NCBI GenBank assembly: GCA_009760855.2
Contig: WPIO01000047.1
Location: 1,156,001 to 1,220,000 of the forward strand
Reading direction: 5' to 3'
DNA length: 64,000 nt
Origin: Cristatella mucedo
Taxonomy: Eukaryota > Bryozoa > Phylactolaemata > Cristatellidae
Part shown: piece by piece, positions 22,378 to 35,222 of the stretch
Layout: each line of letters opens with the position of its first letter
Numbering within the stretch: the first letter of the stretch is position 1
The notes under the pieces: model-generated
The model's input: the letters and a program-made list of their open reading frames with translations, nothing else
Database searches by the model: none
Told to the model about the DNA's origin: nothing
Translations under genes and position numbers: made by a program

Positions 22378-22378
<1 letters not shown>
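21661..22378. other. Unassigned GC-rich stretch
   Basis: Moderately CpG-rich with short overlapping frames on both strands. No recognised product. Confidence 0.3.

Positions 22379-22424
<46 letters not shown>
22379..22424. repeat. (CT)23 microsatellite
   Basis: A pure CT array of 46 bp ends at CTCGCTCTGG. Frames across it give Leu-Ser or Arg-Glu repeats and are artefacts. Confidence 0.95.
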
Positions 22425-22426
<2 letters not shown>

Positions 22427-25400
22427 CTGGCACTCTGCCGCACTTCAAGCTGCATGCACCGAGCGCTTTGCACCACCCGCACGATTGGACCGCTTCTTTG
22501 AGGCGAACTGAAGGCCGGATCAAATTTGAAAAAGTGCTCATTAAGAGGTTACGGTAGCGGTGGCTCTGTACCGATCTGCGATGTTTCTTCACCTGCCGAC
22601 TGTCCGCCGAGAAAGTGGAGAGTCGCATGCGAGCTACGGATGAAAATTGGGTCGCTTCCGTCGATCTCGAATCCTTCATCGCTGTACAAATCCGCATGCA
22701 CTCGTTCAGTCAGATCTCTAGCCTTGAAACGAAGCCACCTTCGATTTTTAAAGCAGGATAAGCAAGCAACAAGGGGCTTGGACTTGCGGTTGCCAGCACT
22801 TCTCAAAACTCCACCCTCAGGACATTAAGCACCGAGTGGCGCCGCGAATCAAACCCTAAATAGTTCGGATGGCGTCCGCTCTATGGCGACCGAGTCCTTG
22901 CTGCACGTGCTAAGCGTTGCACTGTAGCGCTATTGCAGGCACTATTTGAGTGCCTGGTGATGAGTCTGAAATTCGGCCATTATTGTTGTTAGATAAGGAG
23001 TAGTAGCTATGAAAGCTTTGACGCGAAGACGTGCTTTGACGTGCATGCAAACCTGCTCCTCGCCCTTTCGCTAACCTAGCTGCAGCACTAGGTAACGCAA
23101 TTTTAGCTTTCGAATTTAGGAGTTATTTCTTATTTTCTTTGTCGACAGAATCATAATAACTGTCATTATCCCTTAAAATCTATGCTCGCATGATCAGGGT
23201 ACTGATGACCTGAAAACATATCAGAATTCTACAAATTAAGATATATATTGTACACGTTATAAAATTCAGTGCAAGAAAATATATTTAGCAAGCAACGAAT
23301 GTGCACCTTACTATTGAGTTATCTTGAAATTTTAGCGTGAGAAAGGATTCAGGGTTTGTCTTTATCCCCAACAAAAATTTCACCATACGGTTTGTAAGTC
23401 TTCCAAGCATTAACAGACACTTTCATAAACCACTTTTTTGGCTATAGTTTTGATAACGTGTACACAAACTTAGCAGTATACATCTGCAGGGTGCAAGCAA
23501 GCTCTTGACGCTATAATGTCCAAGAGAATAGGGCTCTTCAATGTTCTCATAACCTCCAAGAAATTGGCTACAATGTTAGCTGAAGGTTCCTGTATTGTTG
23601 CACTTCTATGAATACCTTTCTATAGTGTCAGGTTCTACTAGCCCTCACTAATTCAGGTAGAAGTGCAACTCTTTCTATTTATGCTAATCTGACGTCAAAC
23701 AACCTTACCGAATTGCGAAGTCTGAGGATTTTAATGTAATATCATTGGCTTGACTACAGGAGAAAAGTCTTTGTAGAACATCTGCTATTTTCTTTGTATT
23801 TTAGGTATCAGACATGATTAAATCACGCACCTGCTTACTTGAAGATAAAGATAAGAAGAATATGTTACATAGCGTAATCGCTGCAGCTTTGTAAGGGCAT
23901 GTGATGCCAGCTTTCACGTGACGTCAGCAGCTCGCTCTCAAGTTCGTGCGTGGTTGCCACCCAAGAGATCCTCTAGAGCGACACGCTAGGTGATCCAGGC
24001 TTCTGCCTCTCTACTGTCGCCTCGACCCGTTGACACTCCATGGCACCCGGAACGACGGTCTGAGAGAGTCACTCATTTTTCATTTCAAGACTAGCCACCA
24101 TTTTTAGCCCATTTCAGTTTAAAATAGCGTTGCCTAGCATACGGGCCGCTAAGAAAAGATGCCTAAATTGTAGGTAATTGCACTTGTGCCTCGGTACCCC
24201 TTTGTTTCAGCAGGTCGGGGGGGGGGGGGCTCCCTCAACTTCTATACAAACTGTTTGGCTTAAATCTGTACAGCAAAATTTCAAAATTAAATAATGGCAA
24301 GACCATTCTAGTAGTTACAGTAAAACTCTGTGTTACTCAGAAATAGGAAAACGTAGCTCCTAAAACGGACCCGGCCTAGCACGTCCCCTGAAGCATCTGC
24401 ATCAATTTGTCACTTATGTCACATTACAGCACTTTTCTCACCGAGCTTCACTGACAGCCCGTTAAGCCGCTTGTAGAGTCTGTGGTTCTTGTCATTCAAT
24501 TCGAGATCACTCCATTTCCTTGCTCTGGCCAACGTATCCCTGACTACGCCTCAGGCTGGGCATCTTAGGAACCACTCTTCTGACTAAAATTGTGTAGGCT
24601 CGCTTCTATCCAACGTCAAATCTTTTTGATTTCGTCCGTTTAATTTGCATGCTCCCATTGAAATCACACGGAACTTCGACGGAATCGGGAAATCTCCTGG
24701 AATGAAATATTTTTTTAAAAGAAGCTAAAAACTCAAGTGCACCCCACAACGTCGCTCCATCGGTGTGAATTGTCCTTTGCGCGTGTGACTTTGGATGCTG
24801 ACACTGTGCATTTGATCACCAACCTATGGACTTGCTTTCTCTAAAGCACGAATAAAGTGGCTAGAAAGAGAACTAGATCTTTCAGAGCCCTTTAAAATAT
24901 TCTTCTTCTTATTACTATCAGAGCTATTAGAGGTTGATACACTAATGACCCTGCCTGATACGGGCTCAATTCATGTTTACACACACTTATTTCGTGCATA
25001 CCCATGCATACGGTGTACCTATTATTGATCGGAGTGGCAGCACGAAACACGTATGCTAGCATGCACCCTTCTCCCTACCTTAGCATGCATCTTCCAATGG
25101 GTGGGCTTACGTAAGGGCTCATGTGGGTCCTCATGCAAGAGATCGCATGGGCAGTACAAGATAGACATCCGTGAAACTGACTGCTACTGAAATATTTGTG
25201 CTTCCCTTCCGTCGACAGTCCATTTCGAAGGCGAGCCCAAAAGTGCAATAGATGAACAATTGTGCAGCCTTTATTAGTGGCTTGGGATTGATTGCGTCCT
25301 GGTATCTTCGTAAAGCTTCGATTCGGCGGCGACAACGACGAAGTTCAGCGTACAAGGTCGTCTGAAGGAGAGCTCCTCCTTCGGAACAATTTGCTCGCTG

Positions 25401-26929
25401 ACCATCGCTGACCACTCAGCTTTCGTCGAACGTTTGGCAGTTCGTAAAATTCCTGGCGATCGCTTTCGGCAACCCCATCAAACCGTTGCACTGGCGATCG
25501 TACTGAGTGGGGCCTCATAGCACAGATCTGCTTGTGTCGCTTAAACGAAGGTACCTCCAAAATTCAACGGACTAGCCAAAACAGCTTCTTTTTCGAGGTT
25601 AATCTTACTTAATTGTCAGACTAAGTTAACATTGTGCGAGCGTAAAATACTAAGCGAATGAGTTTGACTACCTCACAGCACTTTATTCACATCGCTTTAG
25701 CTTTCAATGCAGCCACAGTTTTGATCTTTACCAAATTAGGATTTAATTACCCATGTCTGCCTAGGTTGTGGGAAAACCACCCGTCCGAAGGAAATACCCG
25801 GAGCGCGAATTACGTTCACTTTAGTGAGTGCGAATCAGTCAACAAAGGCGCTCGCGAATGCGGTCGGAATTATGTGCAAATGATGGTGTACGCCGTGTTT
25901 ACCTCAGCGTAGCAACGCACTCTCTGACTTAAGTACCTTGCCGCCTAATGACCTCATGAGGGACTCATGACCTCGGTGTCGACCACGGTGACGCCCAATA
26001 TGAATTCCAACCAGCGGCAGCCTACCTATCCAGCGGCTTGTATTAGCAAAGTAGCTGTGAAAAACTCAATGTATAACATCACTATGTTATACGAGCCTCG
26101 TTCTTAGACAGTAAGCCCTATTTGCTAAACCAACTCATGCATCAATAGTATAGAAAGTGACAACTATTTCCAATAGAACGCTGCCTCTGTGGTCAGTACA
26201 GCGACAGATTTTAATTTACCCGAAGCCAATAAGAAAGCAAACAACTTTTTCGCATTCGGTCAAAATTTTAGCAGAAAAATAACAAATCAAACATGATCAA
26301 TAAGTATTGTTACTGGAGTAACACAAAATGAACGCAGACGATGTAGAATTGAGTATTCTTTCAAGATTAACATTTACATTATAAACCACTTTCACCGATC
26401 AGCCTCAAATTTAGTCTGCGATAACGTTCTCGTTATGCTCTCTTTGGTGGCAACATGCGACGTTCTGTATATCTCGATGTAATCTTGCTCGCCCAGCTCC
26501 TCCGCTCCTTGGCTCCCTGTGTCTTTACATCTTTTAACATATGCACCATGGATATAGACTTTGAAGGACATTCTCAAGCCTACTACGCCGTAGTTCTTTA
26601 CCAGCTCGTTATCGTCTAAGCTCTATATATTTTAACTCCTCGCGATTGGCTAGAAAGCACTAGAAGATTCAAAGAAGCTGTACCGAGTCACCTCGCCGTT
26701 ACTATGGAGCTTCTTAGGGAGTTCATGGTTTTCAATAATCTTCCTGATATGTGGTCCACAAAGGGCACCGCTTTAGTATGTGCATCTCCATCAGGTATGC
26801 GACCATTATCAAACCTCCGATTATCTCTCAGGTGCCATCTTCATGTATCGGGGCGTCAAGCAAGGTCTTGATTCTGTTATTTTTTTTTCTCTTTCCGGTG
26901 CAAAGGAACAAATCCGAATGAAGATATTT
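22425..26929. other. About 4.5 kb without recognised genes or repeats
   Basis: The largest stretch free of the repeat families in this window. It is AT-rich, with only short frames, and has a G13 run near 24217. A pair of overlapping minus frames at 25131-25560 (one containing LYAELRRCRRRIEALRRYQD) is the most protein-like part, but I recognise nothing. It may be intergenic or intronic. Confidence 0.4.
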
Positions 26930-27585
26930 ATAATAATAATAATAATGCGCTTGAAAAAGCGCCCTCAGAGAACTGAATCTCTTTCTATGTGCTTTAGATT
27001 TGCTACAAAGGAAACAACGGTTGAATGGTGAGTGGTATCATGCTTGATAAACAAAGCTAATAACATGGTTAGGGGTGACATGCACAGGGTCAGCATGCGC
27101 AGTGTCAGCACACATAAGCACATGAAGGACGAATCATAGGGACCCACCAAATGCTGTATTAAATAGGTGCGCTTTTGAATTCTTTTTAAATGTGGTCAAG
27201 TCGGGGGATGTCGTGATGCAAGTTGGGAGTGCGTTCAAGGCTTTGGGAGCATACGAAAAAGATGCACTGTCTCCAAAGTATTCATGGCTTGTATGAGGTT
27301 TTGGTAAACAGTTAGATTCCAAAAAGTGGGCGATGCGATGCTTGGCCTGGTGGGGGAGTAGATCTGATAGACATGCTGGAGCCAAAGAATGAAAGGACCT
27401 AAAAGTGAGCGACAAAACCTTGAATTCGATTCGTTGCTTGACTAGTAGCCAGTGCAGGTTGGCGAGAAGTGGTATGATGTGGCAACTGTGCCACTCACGA
27501 CAGACAGGCCTAGCTGCAAAGTTTTGCACCAGCTTTAAGCGTCTGATTGCACATGCCGGTAGGCCAGCAAGCATATATATAATAA
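26930..27585 (-). mobile_element. L2-A antisense 3' copy
   Basis: The (AAT)n tail at 26930 and the antisense hairpin GCGCCCTCAGAGAACTGAAT lead into an open minus-strand frame (27134-27574). It is 5'-truncated inside the C-terminal RT region. The moderately intact frame suggests an intermediate age. Confidence 0.9.
27134..27574 (-). pseudogene. L2-A RT C-terminus, partial
   Basis: The 146-residue frame begins at the equivalent of residue 457 of the intact copy ([20 protein letters not shown]) and ends at the same GSL plus stop. The segment LLANLHWLLVKQRIEFKVLS is recognisable. It has no catalytic palm domain and is a 5'-truncation product. Confidence 0.85.
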
Positions 27586-27655
27586 ATGCATATAATTTCG
27601 TATGATTCCGAATGGGACTTAGTTATTGAGTCCTTTCTGTAAGCTTAAGGCACCA

Positions 27656-27656
<1 letters not shown>

Positions 27657-27686
<30 letters not shown>

Positions 27687-27689
27687 TAT

Positions 27690-27743
<54 letters not shown>
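27657..27743. repeat. (AT)n microsatellite
   Basis: An AT array of about 86 bp interrupted by ACATAC variants. It immediately precedes a SINE-D copy. Confidence 0.95.
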
Positions 27744-27747
<4 letters not shown>

Positions 27748-27757
27748 CTTCCCATTT

Positions 27758-27935
27758 AGTGAGCCGTGATGGCACACTAGGTAAGGCGGTTGCTTTTCAC
27801 GACCTCGGTCACGATGTCGTAGGTTCGATTCCTGTGGTGGGCGATCCTTTGTCGCTACTGCAAGTGGTGGTGAAAACCGTAAAGGCTCTTCTATTGCTGT
27901 ACAAAAGAGGCTGCTAAGTCGGCTAGTACTTTTTT
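27758..27935 (+). mobile_element. SINE-D, full length
   Basis: The head GTGAGCCGTGATGGCACACT, A box TGGCACACTAGG, B box AGGTTCGATTCC near 27821 and the tail CTGTACAAAAGAGGCTG are present, with a T-run at the end. It is close to the family consensus. Confidence 0.85.
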
Positions 27936-27937
27936 TC

Positions 27938-28022
27938 ACATATACCTCAGGGCTCGAGCCCACGACCTCAGCCAGATCTTCGTCGGGGCGAGCACCTTAA
28001 CAGCTTAACCAAACCAGTATGC
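27938..28022 (-). mobile_element. SINE-C antisense, tRNA-like part only
   Basis: CCTCAGGGCTCGAGCCCACG (B box) to ACCAAACCAGTATG (head) is present, but the L2-like tail is missing at the left edge where SINE-D abuts. Confidence 0.7.
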
Positions 28023-28049
28023 CTTGAATTCGTAAAAATGGGTGAGCAA

Positions 28050-28822
28050 GCTTTGATCAGAGCATTGTTTAGATAAGGATACCGCGTTCAAGTTGGTCCA
28101 TGCATTCGTGACATCTCGTCTCGACTTCTGCAACTCACTGCTTACTGGCCTACCGGCATGTGCGATCAGGCGATTGCAGCTGATGCAAAACTCTGCAGCT
28201 AGGCTTGTCTGTCGTGAGCGTCGCAGTTGCCACATTACTCCACTTCTCGCCGACCTGCACTGGTTATCAGTCAAGCAACGGATTAACTTCAAGGTTTTGT
28301 CGCTCACTTTTAGGTCTCTTCATTCTATGGCTCCAGCCTATCTTTCAGATATACTACCCCATCAGGCAAAGCATCGTACCACTCGCTTTTCGGAATCCAA
28401 CAGTCTAGAAATACCTCGTACAAACCTTAAATCCTTTGGAGACCGTGCATTTAGCTCGTATGCTCCCACAGCCTGGAACTCCCTCCCGACCTGCATCAGA
28501 ACATCCCCTGACCTGACCACATTTAAAAGAAACTTAAAAACATACCTATTTAGGACAGCATTTAGTGGGTCCTTGCGATTCGTCCTCGATGTGCTTATGC
28601 GTGCTGACACTGTTCATGCTGCCACTAACCACATTTGCATGCTGACCCAGTGCATGTAACCCCTAACCATGTTATTCATTTTGTTTGTTTTTCAAGCATG
28701 ATTTTACTTACTATTCTATTGCGTATCACTTTGCAGCAAATGTAAAGCGCCTAGAAAGAGATTAAGTTCTCTGAGGGCGCTTTATCAAGTGCAATATTAT
28801 TATTATTATTATTATTATCAAA
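28050..28822 (+). mobile_element. L2-A sense copy, young
   Basis: From about 28065 to the tail this copy is almost identical to 41275-42029 of the intact copy: only scattered single-base differences are visible over about 750 bp, and the 3' 140 bp look identical. It is 5'-truncated inside the thumb region and ends in (ATT)n. The hairpin stems are at 28744-28751 and 28775-28783. Confidence 0.9.
28093..28659 (+). pseudogene. L2-A RT C-terminus, truncated, extended past the usual stop
   Basis: The 188-residue frame equals residues 440-600 of the intact copy. At the family's usual stop it has CGA where the intact copy has TGA, so the frame runs 29 residues further into the 3' UTR. Other copies (27134, 52268) end at the same GSL, so the extension is a change in this copy. 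It lacks the catalytic palm. Confidence 0.8.
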
Positions 28823-29025
28823 TCAGATGCATAAAAAATGTGAAGAATATCTGTAATTGGAATGAATAAAAAATGACTAGCCAGACGGAAGCGGTCAGTC
28901 TTGGAGCCGGTCTCTCGGCCTGTAAGTACTTTCGACAGAGCCTACGTACAGTACGCACGTATGCTAGGTATTCTATTTTAAATTTTAATATCGTGAATAC
29001 TAGATTGTTTGCAGGTACATGCTGG

Positions 29026-30150
29026 TAATAATAATAAAGAATATATTTGTAAAGTTCTTAGGAGAACTTAATATCTCATTCTCAGAAGTTTACATAAGCT
29101 GCAAAGGAGCCTGACAACTGATAAGTGACAACATGGACACTGACACCACGCATTGGCACATAAAGGGTTAACTATATAGACCCAGCTGCTAGGAACAGGC
29201 TGGCTCTTGGCTTCTTCTTAAATGTCTTCCAGTTAGGTGTAGTTAAGGTGCTCGTTCAGACCATTGTCTGGCTGAGGTCGAGGGCTCGAGTCCCATAGCA
29301 TATGTGATGCGCCTGAATGTAGATCAAGTTCTCTTATGGTGCTATACAAATCAATTATATATATATATATATATAAATTTAGGGGATAGCAGTGAGGTCT
29401 AGGCTTGAACAGCTTTTCTACTCAAACGACGGTCTCCAGAAGATTTGAGGTAGGTCAGAGAGACAGCTAAACGATTGGATCAGCAGAGCTGTAGATATCC
29501 TGCCAGACCTGCTTGGAATGTAGCTTGAATAGGAGGACTGGAAAAAGACGATGAAGGGACCTAAAGGTGCACGAATACTAATTACGTCAAATACTATGCT
29601 TTCTGTGGAGCCGCTGAAGGCTGGATAGAATATTTTAAATGTGGCACTTGCATTATTCATTACATGCAAGCCGAGCTGAAGAGTTTTATACCAACAGTCC
29701 GAGACTTATTGCTCACGCGATATGGTCTGCAAGTAGGTATTTAAAAAAGTCGAGATGTGATTTCGTAAAAAGTTGAGGTCCTGCTTGAATTCGGTGTTCC
29801 TGCGTAAGAAGATCTGATGAATGATATTCGCAGTGATCCATATCTGAAAGCTAGTAAGCATACTAGTCTGGGGACCTGATATGGTCATCATGAAAGGTCA
29901 TTATAAAACAGCTCACCCAGATTGCGTGTAGAGGTTATGAACAGAAGGTATGCTGCCAGGCCGCTTTTGAGTGCTAGGTTTGTGCATTTTTTGTATGTTT
30001 GTTAGTTATTAGTAAAAAGAGGTTTCCCTGTTGGCTCGCTTATCTTAATTCGATCTTGTGTTTAGTGACTAGATTGGTGAGAGGAAGAAAATAAATTGAG
30101 AAGCGAAGTGGACCAAGCACCAAACCCTGCAATACCAAGTACATTTGAGG
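29026..30150 (-). mobile_element. L2-A antisense copy, split by SINE-C
   Basis: The (AAT)n tail is at 29026, the antisense hairpin near 29060, and decayed RT sequence runs to the PLADVI region near 30060-30110. A SINE-C copy at 29248-29380 interrupts the sequence between TTCTTCTTAAATGTCTTCC and AGGGGATAGCAGTGAGG, which are adjacent in other copies. Confidence 0.75.
29248..29382 (+). mobile_element. SINE-C inserted in L2-A
   Basis: The copy starts within the head (GTTAAGGTGCTCG), has GAGGGCTCGAGTCCC as its B-box region, and ends in the tail TGGTGCTATACAAATCAATT plus an AT run. TTAGG occurs on both sides, a possible target duplication. Confidence 0.75.
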
Positions 30151-30374
30151 TAATTTAGGTGACTGTCGCGTGTTGACACAATTGCCACAATTCACCGGGG
30201 CGATGGATGGAAAACAGTCCGGCTGTGGGATAGCAGGTGACTTACTGCAAGTCTGATGTTCGAAGGAAATATTTGAACAAAAATAAGTATCAGCCACTTG
30301 AGATCTCAGTAGCTTTAAGAAAGTTGTTGGAAAAGAAACAACTCACTTCTTATTTCTCCAAGTAGCATCTACAT

Positions 30375-30537
30375 AAAGCAACGAGTAAATTAGCATGGCG
30401 AGTGTAAAGTATGGTGGCTTCCGTATTCATACCAAAAGCCGCTTAGGCTTTGAGTGCGCTACAGACAACTCTACTGACTAACACCCATTAGGTTTTTGTG
30501 ATTTCGTAGAGTTATGCAAGGAGATACATTACATTAC
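30375..30537 (+). mobile_element. LINE-B 3' end fragment
   Basis: It includes AAAGCCGCTTAGGCTTTGAG and the GTGCGCTACAGACAA variant, and ends AGGAGATACATTACATTAC. Confidence 0.75.
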
Positions 30538-31984
30538 TTTTTGCTAAACTCTAAAAGCCTTGTGACATAAAACGTCTAGCAGTAACTTTGCTTCTTAACC
30601 TCCGCAGATTTCTTAGATTTCTCGCAATTATATGATATTTATTATTATATTTGTACAATTACAAAATTAACAATAATGAGTTATGAACAATTGTGATGTG
30701 TTTTCACGTAGAGCAACTTGTAACTAACATCATTAAACGTTCAGTTCTAGGGATAAAAAATGAAAATAAACACAAATACTAGGCCATTGCCGGTTTTGTA
30801 ACTGAAAATGTGTGTGAACTTGATCAAAAGACAATCTTCTAGTGTGATTATGCACGAAAAGTAAAATTATACGAACCAATATCAATTTTTTTATTTTACC
30901 TGAAACTTTTCGATATAACTTTCTCTTCAAAATAATCTAGAAAATAAGTAGTTTTTTAATGTATAACTGTCCTGTCACGAAAGAAACTTTTTGAACAACG
31001 GTGGTTCCTTTACTTTAGGGCATAGGCTGTAGGGAAATAACACTTATTACCAAGGAAAATATATGCGCTAAAATTTCTTTTCACTTGATTGCTTTTCATC
31101 TGTTCATTTGCATGCCGATCTCATCCCATTACACTAACAGACGGAATCGGTTCAGTATCGAGTGGTATCTGTGAAGCTTAACCCTCTTTGTAGATGATGG
31201 AACTTCAGATGATGATTACAATGAAACTTTTGAAGGAATATTGAATAATTTCACATCTGGTCCTTCCAGAGCTTTGAAGGAATATTATATTTGAAAAGTG
31301 AGCAAGCTAAATGGTATGACACCAATCTATAGCATTTGACTCGCTTTAATAATGACTATCTGCTGCAATCGACTTGGGGGGGGAGCTTGTTCAGGTGCAA
31401 AGCCCAAGTAAGCATAAATGTTATGTCAGTCAGATGTTGCAATTATGTGCCTACACTGCCCTTAATTGGCTCAGATGTATTTTGATGTCCGTTGTAACCC
31501 TGGCGATCTTAATTGCTCATGATAAAAACCTAATGCTAGTAGAGCGAAAACGAGACTGACATATTGTTTCAAGCTTGTACTCAAAAGCATCTGTGAAAAT
31601 CGAAACAATATTAATGCTTCCCGTCCCACGAGTCTTCGTGGGACGAGCAGCATAAGTATGTGTATGTGCCTACGCGCAGCTTGGGTATTACTATTAGGAC
31701 GCACTATCCGTTTTCCCACTGTAGGCGCGAAAACAGCAAATGTTGCACAAAAGTGTCTAGATGAGGCCGGCTCGCTGTTACGACCCTAGGCGTAGGCATG
31801 TACGTATATGGCAGACGTACTAATGCCTGGTGAAGAAACCCAACACGAAGTACTTGAAACCACATTAATCTAAGCAATCTAAACTAGCCGACTAAGCAAG
31901 CAAGTTCCAGCCTGGCTGTAAAGCTAGTCATCCTAGTGAGTCGCCGTTGCTTCTGGTGGATAGCGAGTTCACAGAAAGCAGATT
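30538..31984. other. Unassigned AT-rich stretch
   Basis: About 1.4 kb with no recognised gene or element. Frames are short. Confidence 0.4.
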
Positions 31985-32780
31985 GTGGTAAAGTCTCTCG
32001 GCTCGCTTAGAAGATCTTTCAGCAGCATTTGACGCAATTAATCACAAAGGAATTCTCGAGCGCATCTAATCGTGTCTGGGCATCACAGACATAATAGTTC
32101 TGTGGTTCGGGTCGTAGTTCAGTGGGAGAGTCCAGAAGCATTGATATCGACGCCAATCTATCGTCTGAAGAAACAACAAAATACTGGGTATCCGACGGCT
32201 CTTTGCTTGCTCCGCTTTTGGTCACAATTTGTATTCTCCCTCTTACAGATGTAATCGCCTTGCGAAATCAAGGCATTCACTTCTATATCCACAATACGCA
32301 GCTGTACGTACGCTTTGATCCCTCCGAGCCTTCCAGCAAGTTAATTGTCTCAACTCTATTCCTGCATGTATTGCAGACATTCACTCTAGGACAGGGATAC
32401 ACTTTCTTAAATTAAATCACGATAAACCAATTTGCAAATTATTGGCAAAGCTAGTGTGACTCAGTAATTGAAAAGCTCAATTCTAAAAATCGGACTTTGT
32501 CAGCATATCTCCAATAGCATATGCACGAAATCAAGGTGTCCTGTTCAAAAGTGACTTTCATTAGACGACCTCGTTAGCTTCACAATCAGGTGTGCCTACC
32601 ATCAGCTTCTTAAACAATGCACAAATTTCGGTCTGCTTGGACAGGAACACTACAACAATTCGCTGCACGCGTACGTGAAATCCAGTCTAAAATTGCTACC
32701 GAAGCACACTAATTGCAGGTCATCCGGCATATACTATCAGGCACTCATAGTTGATGCCAAGTCCCAAAACCAAGCACTCC
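31985..32780 (+). mobile_element. L2-A sense copy, decayed RT core
   Basis: Motif A is visible near 32010 (a LSAAFDAINHKGILER-like stretch), then a PLTDVIALRNQGIHFYIHNTQL region where the YADD box has become YIHN near 32280, followed by blocks aligning with 41180-41420. Frames are broken and neither 5' nor 3' end is present. Confidence 0.75.
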
Positions 32781-33794
32781 TTGCATTTCATTGCCGTTGC
32801 TGATTGTCTTACGAAAATCAAAGTTCTCGTGATTGTTTAATAAGGACACATATAGAGCTAATACAAGTTTAAAGCATGTCTGTTTGCTGTCTGAGCTTAT
32901 CACATAAAAAATTATGTAATTATTTATTATTTATTATGTAATGATGTAAAATAATGATGTACAGAAAAAGTTGCTCGTCCAGCCTCACGGTTCCCATGGA
33001 CCAGCTGTCCCACTGGTCTTCGCTTCGGCGCTCAGGGAAGCTACAGCTTGAGTTTCGCCGACTGTCAGTGACCTCACTATTAGCTAAGGTCTTGCATAGC
33101 TGTACTCTTTTCGGAATAGCCATTCATATGCACTCATGGTTGTGTACATTGCAGCCAGGGCTCGTGAAAAACGGGTATTTCACAAGGAAAACATATTCAG
33201 AGCAAGCTAGCCGGAACGGGTACATTTAAAGTATTTCCAGCATTGTCTCCGGTCGCGCTGGGCCCACTAACTCAAGCACTGCTGCCTCAAAGATTGCTTT
33301 GAATCGCTCTAGCTTAGTAGTAATCAGGCCCACTATAACACAGGCCGCCATTCTTAAATTTTGTCTCTGGAAATATCCCTAAGTGCCCAATAATAACCTA
33401 ATAATACTCAAATGATTCTTGACCTGTTCGAGTTGACCAAGACCTGGCTAAAATTGTCCAAATGCCCCACAATAACTGAGGTGTCCAAGGCAGAATTTCT
33501 TCTTTCATACCCTAGGTAGATTAAAACTGGTACAGTCACCATTTTTTTAAATTTTCTTCATCAATTTCATATCGTTTGCAGTCCAGGAAAAGCTAGTGAT
33601 TTCTATTATTATTATTGATTTCTTGTAAGATAAGAAAGATACTGTCTACCAGGTTTGCTTGCAAAATATTCAATTACTTCCTTGGTTCTGGGTTTTTGAA
33701 ATTATATTAGGTAATTCGGGCCCAAAAAATAGAATATCTCTTTTTTTTGTACTGACGACACTCAACTGTGATGAACTGTAATGATAAACATAAT
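32781..33794. other. Unassigned stretch
   Basis: Nothing recognised. The frame 32954-33229 has no domain. Confidence 0.35.
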
Positions 33795-34155
33795 AATAAT
33801 ACATTTTATGTAGCACCCTCAGAGATCTCAATCTTTTTCTAGACACTTTAAAGTTTCTGTAAAGGCAGCATGATCGAATGGTTTGTGGCAGCATGCTCAA
33901 TTAATAGCAAAAATAACATGCTTAGGGGTGACATGCAGAGGGTCAGCATGCAAGTACGGTTTAGTGGCAACACCCACAGTGTCAGCACACATAAGCTCAC
34001 AAAGTACGAATGACAGGGACCCTCTAAGTTCTATGATAAATAAATGATTTGTTGCATCTTTTTAAATGTGGACAAGTCAGGATATGTCGTGAGGCACGTC
34101 GGGAATGAGTTGCAAGCTTTGGAAGCCTACGAACTAAAGGCACGGTCTCCAAATT

Positions 34156-34245
34156 ATTTGAGGTCTATATAAAGTATAGGTAAACAGTTAGATTCCAATG
34201 ATTTGAGGTCTATACGAGGTATAGGTAAACAGTTAGATTCCAAAA
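34156..34245 (+). repeat. 45-bp tandem duplication inside L2-A
   Basis: ATTTGAGGTCTATA(T/C) begins a 45-bp unit present at 34156-34200 and again at 34201-34245 with a few differences. Other copies have one unit, so it duplicated after insertion. Confidence 0.85.
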
Positions 34246-35105
34246 ATTAGGTGGTACGATGCATAGCCTGATATGATAGTAGATCTGAAAGGTAGGCTGG
34301 AGCAAAAATGAATGAAGGGGCCTAAAAGTGAGTGACCTTGAAGTCGATCCGTTGCTTGACTGGGAGCTAATGTAGGTCGGCGAGAAGTAGTGTGGTGTGT
34401 CCACTACGACGCTCACGACAGACAAGCCTAGCTGCAGAGTCTTGCACCAGCTGTAAGTGCCTGAGTGCAAAGGCCTATAAAGCAAGTAGTGAGTTACATA
34501 GGTCAAGACTGGATGTAAAAAATGCATGGACCAATTTAGATGTGGTATCCCTGTTTATACAAGCCCGAATTTCAGGCGTGTTATGTAACTGGAAGTACAG
34601 CAGACTTGACTGTGAAGTTGATGGGGTCATCTAATGAGAGGTCATTATATAACATGACACCTAGATTTCATGCAGATTCAACAGGAGATATGTGCTGGCA
34701 CATCCGATTTTGAATGTTGGCCTTTCCAATTTCGGAATCACACTTGATTTGCCCTTGACTAGTAAGTTAATTTTATCATCATTCAATTTAAGGTACTCTA
34801 TATTTAAGAGGCTCCTTGAGTGATCTTTTTCCGTTCACGTGAATATTCTGGGGTCTCCCACTGAGATAATAGCTGAACCAATGCAATTCATTGCCGATGA
34901 TGCCTCGGCGAGATGAGAGGCGCTCAAGAATGACTTGGTGATTGATAGTTTCAAAAGCCGCAAAGAAAGATCTAGCGAAACAAACAGAGATACTCTACCC
35001 ATGTCTAAACTCCTAAGTAAATAATTGTTTACCCAAAGCAATGTCGACTCAGTTGATTAATTAGCTCTAAAGCCAGAGTGGAACTTACTAGCAAGGTTTG
35101 AAGTT

Positions 35106-35108
<3 letters not shown>

Positions 35109-35200
<92 letters not shown>
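35109..35200. repeat. (AT)46 microsatellite inside RT coding sequence
   Basis: A pure AT array sits where other copies have TCGTATATCGAAACC (codons for SYIET, residues 176-180). It seems to have expanded from the TATAT of that codon run. Confidence 0.9.
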
Positions 35201-35203
<3 letters not shown>

Positions 35204-35222
35204 TTCAAATAGATGTGTTCAG

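Noticed and set aside
22425-26929. Host gene in the repeat-poor 4.5 kb
   Set aside because: Only short frames without motifs or clear splice pairs were seen. Absence of repeats alone does not show a gene.
26930-27585. Expressed host gene from the 146-residue minus frame
   Set aside because: The frame matches the C-terminus of the L2-A RT over its length and carries the family's 3' UTR, hairpin and tail.
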